From Myxococcales bacterium (GTDB taxonomy: Bacteria; Myxococcota_A; Polyangia; Haliangiales; Haliangiaceae), in assembly GCA_028287115.1 (NCBI GenBank), contig JAQBQF010000307.1:28939-92938 (forward strand): a stretch of DNA of 64,000 nt, read 5' to 3'. This document shows positions 42,949-51,296 of the stretch, one piece after another. Both the position numbers and the translations under genes were made by a program. The notes beneath the pieces are model-generated. The model saw only the letters and a program-made list of their open reading frames with translations. It searched no databases and was not told the origin of the DNA. The stretch's first letter is position 1, and the number at the start of each line of letters is the position of its first letter.

Positions 42949-44277
42949 ATGAACACGAAGCCTTGGTGGAGAGAGCCGACGCGCGCGCAATGGGCCGCTT
43001 TTGCTGCCGCGTGGGTCGGGTGGGTGCTCGACGCATTCGATTTCATGGTCTACGTGCTGGTCGCCAAGCAGATCGCCGCGGAGTTCGGCGTCTCGGTCGC
43101 CACGGTGCTCGGGTCGATCACGCTGCCTTTGATCGTGCGGCTCGGCGGCGGTTCGATCGCGGGCTGGCTCGCCGATCGATGGGGACGCAAGTTCCCACTG
43201 CTGTTATCGCTGGTCTGGTTCGTCGCCTTCGATGCGGCGATCTACTTCTCGCATTCGTTCGCCGCGATCCTCGTGTTCCGCACCCTGTTCGGCCTCGGTA
43301 TGGGCGCGCAGTGGACGGCGGGAACCGCGCTCGCGATGGAGAGCTTGCCGGCACGCACGCGCAAGATCGGCTCGGGCCTGCTCCAGGCCGGCTGGCCGAT
43401 CGGCGTGATGCTCGCGGCCGCGGTCGCGTACTTTGTCGTCGACGTTCACACGTGGCGCCCGATGTTCATCATCGGCGCGATCCCCGCGGTACTGACGCTG
43501 CCGCTGTGGTTCATGTTCCCGAACACGCGCCCCGCGGCCAAGCTCGCGAAGCGCTCGGCGGTCGGCGAGCTCGCCGCGCCCGGCGTGTTGCGGATGATCG
43601 TGCTCGGCTCGCTCGTGATGGCGCTCGGCTTCATCGTCTATTACGGGCTCCAGTCGACGTACTCGGTGATGCTGCAGACCGAATTCCACCTGACCCCGCA
43701 GAGCGCGATGGTGCACGTCCTGCTGTTCAACGCCGGCATGCTCGCCGGTGTGATCGCCGCGGGCTTTGTCGCGACGCGATACGGCGTGATCGCCGCGCTC
43801 GTCACGCCTGCGCTGCTGATGGTCCCGGTGCTTCCGCTGTACGTCGGAATGGTCCCCGGCGCGCTCGCGTTCGGTGCGTTCTTCGGCGGCGTGTTCGGCG
43901 TCGGCTACTCGGGCGTGACGCCGGTGCTCACGACGAGCCTGTTCCCCGAGCACGTTCGGGCGCGCGCGATCGGCATCGTCTATCACGTCGGTGCGCTGGT
44001 CGGCGGCTTCGTGCCGCTGGTGATCCCACAGATCGCAAGCGCGACCGGGCTACCTCTGTCTCGCATCGTGATGCTCGTCGTCGCGGTCGCGCTCGTCGCG
44101 ATGGCAGGCGCCGTGTTCTTGTTACGCCATCGGATCGCGCCCATCGAGAAGCCGGCGATCGCGAGCTCGACCGAATGGTCACCGTCCGCGCCGGTGACGG
44201 AAGCGCCGGTCGCCGCCGTCGAGCTTGCAACGCTCGAAGTCGCGCGTAGCAGCCGGCCGTTCGAGCGCGTCGGCTGA
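42949..44277 (+). CDS. MFS transporter, carboxylate (SHS/JEN-like) type
   Basis: 442 residues from ATG 42949; ATG 42925 adds eight residues. Twelve TM helices. The start WVGWVLDAFDFMVYVLVAKQIA and the loop GWLADRWGRKFPLLLS fit the sialate/monocarboxylate H+ symporter group that includes lactate and pyruvate carriers. A 40-residue polar tail follows the last helix. Its place between phasin and phaR suggests uptake of a carboxylate that feeds PHA synthesis; the substrate is inferred from family and context. It converges on phaR with one base between stops. Confidence 0.85.
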   Translation: MNTKPWWREPTRAQWAAFAAAWVGWVLDAFDFMVYVLVAKQIAAEFGVSVATVLGSITLPLIVRLGGGSIAGWLADRWGRKFPLLLSLVWFVAFDAAIYFSHSFAAILVFRTLFGLGMGAQWTAGTALAMESLPARTRKIGSGLLQAGWPIGVMLAAAVAYFVVDVHTWRPMFIIGAIPAVLTLPLWFMFPNTRPAAKLAKRSAVGELAAPGVLRMIVLGSLVMALGFIVYYGLQSTYSVMLQTEFHLTPQSAMVHVLLFNAGMLAGVIAAGFVATRYGVIAALVTPALLMVPVLPLYVGMVPGALAFGAFFGGVFGVGYSGVTPVLTTSLFPEHVRARAIGIVYHVGALVGGFVPLVIPQIASATGLPLSRIVMLVVAVALVAMAGAVFLLRHRIAPIEKPAIASSTEWSPSAPVTEAPVAAVELATLEVARSSRPFERVG

Positions 44278-44278
44278 G

Positions 44279-44935
44279 CTACGGCTTGCGTTTCTTCTTC
44301 TTCGGGCCGAGGCCTTCGCGGATCGCTTCTTTGAGCTCGTCGAGCTCGCGACGCATCGCCGCGACATCATCGCCGCGCTGATCGGCGACCGGCTCCGTAT
44401 CGCTCCGCTTGCGACCGGGCTCCGTGTCGGCGCGTTTGCGCGGCTCGCCTTCCGGCTCTTCGGGCGGCGGCGGCGGCGCGACAAATTGCGATGGCGGCGC
44501 GTAGCCCTGTTGATACGGCTGCTGATAGCCGAATGGCGTCCCCATCCACATCCGGGTCAGTGCATCGGTCGCCGCCATCGGGATCTGCGTCAGCGGATTG
44601 TACGAGGCGAGCGTTTGCGCGCCGCGCTTGGCTTGGAGATACAGATCGAGCGCCCCGGTCACGTAACGGCTGAAGAACTCGGCGAGCGAATCGTCGGACA
44701 GCCGGATCATCTGCGTCAGCAGCTGGACCGGCAGGAACTTCGCCGCATGCCCGGTCTCGAGCACGATCTGCGCGAGCGTCGCCTGCGTGAGGTCGTCGTT
44801 GTTCTGCGCGTCGACGACGCGAATGTCGATGCCCGTCCGGATCTTCGCCGCGAGCTCCTCGAGCGTCACGTAGCGGCTGTCGCTGGTGTCGTACAGCCGC
44901 CGGTTGCCGTACTTCTTGATGAGAATCGCAGCCAC
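44279..44935 (-). CDS. phaR: PhaR-type PHA synthesis regulator
   Basis: 218 residues from GTG 44935 (AAGG upstream). The N-terminus IKKYGNRRLYDTSDSRYVTLEELAAKIRTG is the signature DNA-binding domain of PhaR/PhbR, followed by the PHB-accumulation domain (LLTQMIRLSDDSLAEFFSRYVTGALDLYLQAKRG). The last third is a Pro-rich and charged linker ending in a Lys cluster (GLGPKKKKRKP). PhaR binds both PHA granules and operator DNA, releasing genes when polymer is present. It is divergent from the six-gene PHA operon; a candidate operator lies between them. Confidence 0.93.
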   Translation of the reverse strand: MAAILIKKYGNRRLYDTSDSRYVTLEELAAKIRTGIDIRVVDAQNNDDLTQATLAQIVLETGHAAKFLPVQLLTQMIRLSDDSLAEFFSRYVTGALDLYLQAKRGAQTLASYNPLTQIPMAATDALTRMWMGTPFGYQQPYQQGYAPPSQFVAPPPPPEEPEGEPRKRADTEPGRKRSDTEPVADQRGDDVAAMRRELDELKEAIREGLGPKKKKRKP

Positions 44936-44964
44936 GGGCGCACCTTACGGGTCGGCATGCCGCA

Positions 44965-44993
44965 CTGCAAGCAGGCTTTTTGCTGCGCCGCAA
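44965..44993. promoter_or_regulatory. Candidate PhaR operator between phaR and the PHA operon (TTGCTGCGCCGCAA)
   Basis: The 14-mer at 44980-44993 is identical to the one at the phasin promoter and ends nine bases before TTGACA at 45003. A second related element CTGC-AA-GCAG lies at 44965-44974. The site is 45 bases from the phaR start and could serve both divergent genes, giving autoregulation. Binding is inferred. Confidence 0.6.
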
Positions 44994-45002
44994 AAACTGG
45001 GC

Positions 45003-45031
45003 TTGACAGGCCTCGGTCACGGTCGTAGCGT
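45003..45031 (+). promoter_or_regulatory. Sigma-70-type promoter of the six-gene PHA operon
   Basis: Consensus TTGACA (45003-45008), a 17-base spacer and TAGCGT (45026-45031). The expected start of transcription, about 7 bases downstream, falls on or next to the ATG at 45038, so the first mRNA may be leaderless. Confidence 0.65.
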
Positions 45032-45037
45032 GCGCCC

Positions 45038-45946
45038 ATGTCGAGCCGCCGAAATCACGCTTTCTTGCTGCATCGCAGCATCTTTGCGGTGGTCCTGGCG
45101 GGCTGCGGCAGCAACGGAAGCGCTCCATGCACGGCGGACGGCGAGTGCCCGTCGCACTTCTGCAAGGCCGACGGCACCTGCGGTCCCGCGCCGACCGACG
45201 CAGCTCCGCAGGCCGACGCGGTGGATGGCAACACCTCCGGTGTCTGCACCCCGAACCACGACGGCATGATCAGCCTGCCCGAGCTACCGCTGATCGCGGG
45301 CCGGATGGCGACGTTCCGGGTCGCGACGAACGCGACGTGGAGCACGGCCGGCCAGGCGAACATGGACGGCACGCGAACCTGGGATCTCACCGGTCAGCTC
45401 TCCGGTGACGGCGATCATCCGATCACGCTCGCATCTCCCGCGGGTGCCTGGTGGGCCCCCGACTTCGCGACCGCGACCTACGCCGCGTCGCTCTCGTCGT
45501 CTTCGACGCTGCTCGGCGTGTTCAACGTCAGCGCGAGCGGCGTCACGCTGCTCGGTGTCGTGTCACCCGCCGCGGGCAACACCAAGACCGAGCTCACCTA
45601 CGATCCGCCCGCCCGGATCCTCGCGCTGCCGTTCGGCAACGGCGCGACCTGGAACACGACGAGCACGGTCTCGGGCTACGCGCAGGGCTTCATCAGCTCG
45701 TATACGGAGAGCTATCAGTCGCGCGTCGATCAAGTCGGCACGATGAAGACGCCGTACGGCGACTTCCCCGTGCTCCGCGTCGCGACCGATCTGACGCGCA
45801 CTTCGGGGTTCACGACCCTGCTGACGAAGCGATCGTTCGCGTGGATCGCTGAGTGTTTTGGTTCGGTTGCTACCGTGCAGTCGCAGGACTTCGGATCCGG
45901 TGCCGAGTTCAGCGACGACGCGGAGGTCCGGAGACTCGCCCCGTGA
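45038..45946 (+). CDS. Predicted surface lipoprotein with half-EF-hand motif, first paralogue
   Basis: 302 residues, first gene of the PHA operon. Lipoprotein signal LLHRSIFAVVLAGC (Cys23), then a Cys-rich segment (CTADGECPSHFCKADGTC), then CTPNHDGMISLPELPLIAGR, whose N-x-D-G-x-I-x3-E spacing resembles one calcium loop. The remaining ~220 residues are a beta-rich domain ending RSFAWIAECFGSVATVQS. The third gene of the operon (48576) encodes a paralogue with CVPNRDGQITAAELPIALG and SFLFECFGEV. Function unknown. There is almost no room for a leader before the ATG. Its stop overlaps the GTG of the hydrolase-barrel gene (GTGA). Confidence 0.8.
   Translation: MSSRRNHAFLLHRSIFAVVLAGCGSNGSAPCTADGECPSHFCKADGTCGPAPTDAAPQADAVDGNTSGVCTPNHDGMISLPELPLIAGRMATFRVATNATWSTAGQANMDGTRTWDLTGQLSGDGDHPITLASPAGAWWAPDFATATYAASLSSSSTLLGVFNVSASGVTLLGVVSPAAGNTKTELTYDPPARILALPFGNGATWNTTSTVSGYAQGFISSYTESYQSRVDQVGTMKTPYGDFPVLRVATDLTRTSGFTTLLTKRSFAWIAECFGSVATVQSQDFGSGAEFSDDAEVRRLAP
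45066..45080. promoter_or_regulatory. Perfect CTGC-N3-GCAG palindrome inside the first operon gene
   Basis: TGCTGC-ATC-GCAGCA, six-base perfect arms, about 28-42 bases after the predicted transcription start. It matches the CTGC-N3-GCAG PhaR pattern exactly and lies 85 bases centre-to-centre from the box at 44980-44993. It could act as a downstream operator; being in coding sequence it may be chance. Confidence 0.45.
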
Positions 45947-48576
45947 AGCGCGTCCTCGTCGCGGCGCTGCTCGCGGGTTGCGCGTCGTTTCACGCATCGC
46001 CTCTGCCCGGTGCACCGGCGGACGCGAAGTTCGTCGATGTCGATGGCACGCACGTTCACTACCGCGAGCTCGGCACCGGCCCCGCCGTCGTCCTCGTCCA
46101 CGGCTTCGGCGCTTCGCTCGACAGCTGGGCCGGCGTGGCACCGCGGCTCGCCGAGCACCATCGCGTGATCGCGATCGATCTCAAAGGCTTCGGCTGGACG
46201 AGCCGGCCCGAAGGCGACTACAGCCCCGCCGCGCAAGCCAAGCTCGTGTGGGGCGTGCTCGACAAACTCGGCGTCACCGACGTCGCGATCGTCGGCCACT
46301 CGTGGGGCTCGTCGGTCGCGTTGTCGATGGCCGTCGCGCATCCGGACCGCACGCGCCGCGTCGCACTCTACGACGCGTACGTCTACGACGAGCAAGTTCC
46401 GAGCTTCTTCCGATGGGCGCAGAAATCGGGGGTCGGCGAGATCCTGTTCGGCCTGTTCTACAAGGAGCGCTTCGAGGATCGCGCACCGCTCGCGTTTACC
46501 GACGAGCGCTGGGTCAGCCAGGCGCGGATCGATCACATCGAAGGCGAGATCGCGCGTCCGGGGACGACCGCCGCCGCACTCGCGAGCGCGCGCGGCCATC
46601 ACTTCGCGGCGCTCCACGCAGCGCTCGCCACGTTCGACAAACCGGTGCTGCTCCTGTGGGGCGCCGATGACCAAGTGACGCCGGTGTCGTTCGGTCATCG
46701 CCTCGTCAACGAGCTCGCGAACGCGCGGCTCACCGTCTATCCGCATTGCGGACACCTCCCCATGGTCGAAGCGCGCGTTCCGTCGACGCGCGATCTCGTC
46801 GAGTTCCTCGCGAAGGACAGCGTCAATGAACAGTCAACTGGAAGCGGAAACGGAAGCGGCGGTGGTAGCGGTGGCGGAGGCGGTGGCGACGGCGGTCACG
46901 ATCGCAGTGGTGGCGGCGATCAAGGCGGCGGTGGCGCTAGCGGTGGAGGAGCTGGAGGCCGGGCGGTCTCGATCGGCCCGCTCGAAGGTGAAATCGTCAC
47001 CGGTCGACTTGCCACCAGCGCTGACGATCTCGAGCCGCTACGGCTAAGCCTCCCCGTCGGCGCGGATCTCGCGGCGCTTGGAGCCGAGCTCGCACCGCGC
47101 CAGTACGCCGCGCCGCGCGACCGAACCGAGGTCGTCGTTCACGGGTCCCTGCGCACGCGCGAGACCCGGCTCTACAACCTCGATCTCGATCGCGGCCTCG
47201 ATTCGCGCGGCCAGCCGCTGTTTCCGATCCCGCTCGGCGGCGGTCAGTACTTCGACTCCGGAGATCTGCGCGCGCGCACGGATCTCGCGGTCTACGCGCG
47301 CGGCGTCGGCGTCGCGGTCAAGGCTCGCATCGACTGGCTCGATAACGTCGCGCTCGGCGGCTCGCCGGATCTCGCGGGCGGCTCGCCGGCAACGTCCGGT
47401 GGGCAACGCCCGAGCACCGTCGTCGTCAAGCGCGCGTGGGCCGAGACCCTGACGCCCGTCGGTACGCTCGCGGTCGGTCGGATGGGCGCGCACTTCGGCC
47501 TCGGCATCGCGGCGAATGGCGGCGACTGCGAGGACTGCGATCACGGCGACGCCGCCGATCGGTTCGCGTTCGTGACGCCGCTCGCCGGACACTTATTCGC
47601 CTTCGCGTACGACATCGCATCGCGCGGTCCGTTCACGCCATCGCGCGACGGCGGCCACGCGATCGCGCTCGAGCCCACCGACGCGGCGGCCGGCCCGACG
47701 TTCGCGATCTTGAAGGTTCATTCGCCCGCCACGCTCGCGCGCCGCGCCAACGCGGGTCTGTCGAGCCTCGAGTACGCGGGATACATCACACGCCGCACGC
47801 AAGATCGCGACGTGCCCGGGTCGTATCTCCCGACCGCGATGGTGCCGGCGACGTTCACCTCGAACGACCTCGTCGCGCGCGGCTTTGCAGCGACCGGCAC
47901 CGGCGGCTGGTTGCGCCTGACCGGCTCGCACTTCCGCATCGAAGGCGAGCTCGCGTATTTCAACGCGACCGTCGCGCAGCCATCGCTGATCCCCGGCGCG
48001 GCGATCACGATTCCGGTGAGCTCGAGCCAGCTCGGGGTCGCGGTCGAGAGCGAGCTGATCTGGGATTCGGCACGGGTCGGCGCCGACGGCGGGTATGCGA
48101 GCGGCGACAGCGCTCCCGGGTTTGGCGCGTTTCCCAAGGCCGGCGACACCGCCGTCACCGCCGGAGCGTTCGATGGTCCACAGGCGAACCTGCCGCGCGA
48201 TCACACGGTCGACAACTTTCGGTTTCATCCCGACTACCACATCGATCAGATCCTGTTCCGCGAGATCATCGGCACGATCACCGACGCGATCTATATCCGG
48301 CCGCACGCGCGCACCACGCTCATGACCGTGGGCGCCGGCCGGATCGAGCTCGCCGCCGCACTCGTCGCATCATGGGCCGTCGAGGCGACGTCCACGCCAA
48401 GCGGTCAGCGCGCACTCGGGTTCGAGCTCGATCCAGAGCTGCGCTACGCGAGCCGCGACGGCTTCGCGTTCACGCTCGACTACGGCCTGTTCCTGCCGGG
48501 CGCTGCGTTCGATAACACCAACCTCAAGGCCAAGCCCGCGCAGGCTCTCCGCGCGCGACTTGCGTTTGCATTCTGA
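45943..48576 (+). CDS. Lipoprotein alpha/beta-hydrolase fused to an outer-membrane beta-barrel
   Basis: 877 residues from GTG 45943. Lipoprotein signal (RVLVAALLAGC, Cys13); alpha/beta-hydrolase (about 27-293) with oxyanion VLVHGFGAS, nucleophile Ser120 in GHSWGSS, acid in WGADDQVTP (Asp242/243) and His271 in HCGHLPM; a ~45-residue Gly/Ser linker (about 299-345); then ~530 residues of alternating beta-strands (RLYNLDLDRG, FDSGDLRARTDLAVYARG, TVGAGRIELAAALVASWAVEA) ending ALRARLAFAF, a terminal-Phe strand typical of outer-membrane proteins. The barrel resembles the myxobacterial TIGR04551 group. The frame is continuous and the linker is not a signal peptide, so this is a true fusion. It may hydrolyse an ester at the cell surface and pass the product inward. 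Confidence 0.82.
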   Translation: MKRVLVAALLAGCASFHASPLPGAPADAKFVDVDGTHVHYRELGTGPAVVLVHGFGASLDSWAGVAPRLAEHHRVIAIDLKGFGWTSRPEGDYSPAAQAKLVWGVLDKLGVTDVAIVGHSWGSSVALSMAVAHPDRTRRVALYDAYVYDEQVPSFFRWAQKSGVGEILFGLFYKERFEDRAPLAFTDERWVSQARIDHIEGEIARPGTTAAALASARGHHFAALHAALATFDKPVLLLWGADDQVTPVSFGHRLVNELANARLTVYPHCGHLPMVEARVPSTRDLVEFLAKDSVNEQSTGSGNGSGGGSGGGGGGDGGHDRSGGGDQGGGGASGGGAGGRAVSIGPLEGEIVTGRLATSADDLEPLRLSLPVGADLAALGAELAPRQYAAPRDRTEVVVHGSLRTRETRLYNLDLDRGLDSRGQPLFPIPLGGGQYFDSGDLRARTDLAVYARGVGVAVKARIDWLDNVALGGSPDLAGGSPATSGGQRPSTVVVKRAWAETLTPVGTLAVGRMGAHFGLGIAANGGDCEDCDHGDAADRFAFVTPLAGHLFAFAYDIASRGPFTPSRDGGHAIALEPTDAAAGPTFAILKVHSPATLARRANAGLSSLEYAGYITRRTQDRDVPGSYLPTAMVPATFTSNDLVARGFAATGTGGWLRLTGSHFRIEGELAYFNATVAQPSLIPGAAITIPVSSSQLGVAVESELIWDSARVGADGGYASGDSAPGFGAFPKAGDTAVTAGAFDGPQANLPRDHTVDNFRFHPDYHIDQILFREIIGTITDAIYIRPHARTTLMTVGAGRIELAAALVASWAVEATSTPSGQRALGFELDPELRYASRDGFAFTLDYGLFLPGAAFDNTNLKAKPAQALRARLAFAF

Positions 48577-49367
48577 TGCGCGCCATTCTTGCCGTCTTCG
48601 TCCTCGCAGCCTGCGACGTGAACATGACGCCGGAGCCCACGGCCCCGCCAACGCTGCCCTCGTGCGTCCCGAACCGCGATGGCCAGATCACCGCGGCCGA
48701 GCTGCCGATCGCGCTCGGTGCCACGGTCGACTACTACACCGGCGCGAACCGCACCGTCGATCTGGCCGGCAAGAACGGGATCTGGAACTTCTCTGAAGAG
48801 CGCGCGGATGACACCGTCGTCGCGCTCGGCCCCATCGTGCTCGGCGCGCAGTGGTACGCGCCGCAATTTCCGACCGGCGAATTCGCGGTCGATGGCGGCG
48901 GCGGTCTCGACGGCATTTATCATCAGGACGATCGCGGGCTGTGGCTCGACGGCACCGCCTCACGAGATCCCGCGCCCGCGACCAAGACGCTGATTCGCTA
49001 CGCACAGCCGATCACCGTGTTGCGGTTCCCGATCACGGACGGCCAGTCGTTCACCGTGATCGGCGCGATCGACGGCACGATCAGCGGCCTACCCTTCATC
49101 GGCACCGATACCGTCGATGTCGAGGTCGCCGGCACCGGTCGACTCGACGTTCCCTACGTGCAGTTCTCTCCCGTGCTGCGCGTCCGCACGCATGTCGCGC
49201 GCAAGGCGACCGCCGGCGGTGCACCCGCCGTGCAGCGTCGCACGACGTCGTTCTTGTTCGAATGTTTTGGCGAGGTCACTCGGGCCGACAGCAAGCAAGA
49301 TGAGGTCAGTCCGGACTTCACGGTTGCCGCGTCGTTGCGGCGTTTCGCGCTAGGAGTCAGCAAATGA
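48576..49367 (+). CDS. Predicted surface lipoprotein with half-EF-hand motif, second paralogue
   Basis: 263 residues. Its ATG shares a base with the preceding stop (TGATG). A short signal (AILAVFVLAAC, Cys12) is followed by CVPNRDGQITAAELPIALG, a beta-rich domain (TVDYYTGANRTVDLAGKNGI...) and SFLFECFGEVTRADSK, aligning with the first gene of the operon (45038) over most of its length but lacking that protein's Cys-rich segment. The two paralogues bracket the hydrolase-barrel gene and may bind its substrate or assemble with it. Function unknown. Confidence 0.8.
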   Translation: MRAILAVFVLAACDVNMTPEPTAPPTLPSCVPNRDGQITAAELPIALGATVDYYTGANRTVDLAGKNGIWNFSEERADDTVVALGPIVLGAQWYAPQFPTGEFAVDGGGGLDGIYHQDDRGLWLDGTASRDPAPATKTLIRYAQPITVLRFPITDGQSFTVIGAIDGTISGLPFIGTDTVDVEVAGTGRLDVPYVQFSPVLRVRTHVARKATAGGAPAVQRRTTSFLFECFGEVTRADSKQDEVSPDFTVAASLRRFALGVSK

Positions 49368-49645
49368 TCTGGGACATGTGGAAACAAGGTTTCGCGGCGT
49401 GGGAACAGACCACCGCGCACTACATGGAAAAAGTCATGTCGAACCCGGCCGTGCTCGGGCCCGCGGGCGCGATGCTCACCGCCGCGATGAAGACCAAGGC
49501 CGCGACCGATCGCGCGATCGCCGCGTGGTGGTCGACACTCGGGCTACCGACGCGCCGCGACCAGGAACGCTCGCTTCACAAGCTGAACCAACTCGAGAGC
49601 CGGCTCTACGATCTCGAAGAGCAGCTGCACGGCAAGAAGGTCTAA
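49364..49645 (+). CDS. PhaE-like/phasin-like small protein
   Basis: 93 residues; the ATG overlaps the previous stop (ATGA). The N-terminal half (MWKQGFAAWEQTTAHYMEKVMSNPAVLGPAGAML) is amphipathic and the C-terminal half (AWWSTLGLPTRRDQERSLHKLNQLESRLYDLEEQL) matches the coiled region near the end of class III synthase subunit PhaE and related poly-hydroxyalkanoic acid synthase subunits. Here it is much shorter than a classical PhaE. It lies four bases before an acyl-CoA synthetase gene and two genes before phaC, so it probably activates that synthase or binds granules. Confidence 0.78.
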   Translation: MIWDMWKQGFAAWEQTTAHYMEKVMSNPAVLGPAGAMLTAAMKTKAATDRAIAAWWSTLGLPTRRDQERSLHKLNQLESRLYDLEEQLHGKKV

Positions 49646-49649
49646 CGCC

Positions 49650-51296
49650 ATGGACGTCACGCCCCTCCTCCAGTTGCAACCGGCTCCGCGCGCCGTGTTC
49701 GATCGACTCGGCACGCACCGACATCGCGTGCGCTTTCAAGTTCGCACGCAAGGCGCGTGGCAGCCCGTGACGTGGGGCCAGTTCGCGCTGCAGATCCGCG
49801 GTGTCGCGCGCTGGCTCGTCGAGCACGAGCTCGAGGCCGGCGAGCACATCGCGATCTTCGCGCACAACTCCGTCGCGTGGGCGAGCGCGGCGCTCGGTGC
49901 CCAGACCGCCGGCGCGGTCCTCGTGCCGATCTATCCCGCCTCGACGCCCGATCAAGTCGCGTACATCCTCGACCACGCGGAGATTCGCTACGTGTTCGTC
50001 TCCGGGGCCGAGCAGATCGCGAAGCTCGAGAAGGCGCGCGCGCAGCTGGCGCGGCCACCGCAGGTCGTCGATCTCGACGGCGCCTCGTGGCCGGCGGATG
50101 CGCCGGTCCTCGACGGGCGCTCGATTCGCGCCGCCTCCGCCCGCGACGCGGTCGCGCCGACGCTCGTCGACGCTCGCCTCGGTGCGCTCGATCTCGATCA
50201 ACCCGCGCAGATGCTCTACACGAGCGGCACCTCGGGCAATCCCAAGGGCGTGCCACTGACGCCGCGCAACGTCGGTCGCAACGGCGCCGATTGGCTCGCG
50301 TGCAACGCGCCGTTACTCGAGGAAGGCGATCGCGATCTGTTGTGGCTGCCGATGAGCCACATCTTCGGGTTCGGCGAGCTCTGCCTGGGCAACCTGCTCG
50401 GCTGGGAGACGTATCTCGCATCGCCCTCCGATGTCCTCGACCTACTCCCCGGCGTCGCGCCGCAAGTCTTCATGTCGGTGCCTGCATACTGGGAAAAGAT
50501 CTCGCGCGCGATCGTCGCGGGGCCGGGCGCGAGCACGGCGGACGGCAAAGCGGCACGGTGCGAGGCACTCCGGCGCGTCACGGGCGGCAGGCTTCGGTTC
50601 TGCTTGTCCGGCGGCGCGGGACTCAAGCTCGAGATCAAGCAACTGCTGCACGAGTGCGGCGTGCTCGTGATCGAAGGCTACGGTCTGACCGAGACCTCGC
50701 CGACACTGACGCTCAACCGCCCCGGCGAGTTTCGCTTCGACTCGGTCGGCAAGCCGTTGCCTTCGGTCGAGCTCCGGCTCGCCGAAGATGGCGAGATCCT
50801 CGCGCGCGGCGAGAACGTGTTCTCCGGTTACTTCAAAGATCCGGGCGCGACCGCTGCCGCATTCACCGAGGACGGCTGGTTCTGCACCGGCGATGTCGGT
50901 CGCTTCACCGAAGACGGCTTCCTGCAGATCATCGATCGCAAGAAGGACATCCTCGTCACTGCAGGCGGCAAGAACATCCCGCCCGCGAACATCGAGGCGA
51001 AGTTCGTCGACGATCCGGTGATCGAGCGCCTCGTCGTCTACGGCGATGCTCGCCCGTACCTCGTCGCCGCGGTCTGGGTGCGCCCCGAGGTTCCTGAAGA
51101 CGATCGCGGTCGCCTCGTCGATGACCGGCTCGCCCAGATCAACTCCGAGCTCGCGCGCTACGAGACGATCAAGCGCCACTTCGTCGCCGAGACGCCGCTC
51201 ACCGTCGAGAACGGCACGCTGACCTCGTCGCTCAAGCTCCGCCGCAAGGCCGTGTACGACCGACTACGCGATCGGTTCGAGGCACTGTACGCATGA
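49650..51296 (+). CDS. Long-chain acyl-CoA synthetase (AMP-binding) of the PHA operon
   Basis: 548 residues. ANL motifs: MLYTSGTSGNPKGVPLTPRN, GYGLTETSPTLTLNRPGE, WFCTGDVGRFTEDGFLQIIDRKKDILVTAGGKNIPP, and a C-terminal Lys-rich end (ENGTLTSSLKLRRKAVYDR) with the catalytic Lys. The type (AAGGKNIPP, LKLRR) is that of long-chain FadD15/ACSL-like enzymes. In this operon it would convert the acid released by the upstream hydrolase, or a carboxylate taken up, into acyl-CoA for the synthase. The start is four bases after the PhaE-like gene, and its stop overlaps the phaC ATG. Confidence 0.9.
   Translation: MDVTPLLQLQPAPRAVFDRLGTHRHRVRFQVRTQGAWQPVTWGQFALQIRGVARWLVEHELEAGEHIAIFAHNSVAWASAALGAQTAGAVLVPIYPASTPDQVAYILDHAEIRYVFVSGAEQIAKLEKARAQLARPPQVVDLDGASWPADAPVLDGRSIRAASARDAVAPTLVDARLGALDLDQPAQMLYTSGTSGNPKGVPLTPRNVGRNGADWLACNAPLLEEGDRDLLWLPMSHIFGFGELCLGNLLGWETYLASPSDVLDLLPGVAPQVFMSVPAYWEKISRAIVAGPGASTADGKAARCEALRRVTGGRLRFCLSGGAGLKLEIKQLLHECGVLVIEGYGLTETSPTLTLNRPGEFRFDSVGKPLPSVELRLAEDGEILARGENVFSGYFKDPGATAAAFTEDGWFCTGDVGRFTEDGFLQIIDRKKDILVTAGGKNIPPANIEAKFVDDPVIERLVVYGDARPYLVAAVWVRPEVPEDDRGRLVDDRLAQINSELARYETIKRHFVAETPLTVENGTLTSSLKLRRKAVYDRLRDRFEALYA

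Noticed and set aside
46826..47047. An alternative frame with ATG in the Gly-linker that could be the separate start of the barrel gene
   Set aside because: It is Ala/Val/Glu-rich without a signal-peptide pattern and ends after 73 codons in a different frame from the barrel, so it is a shadow of the Gly/Ser linker.
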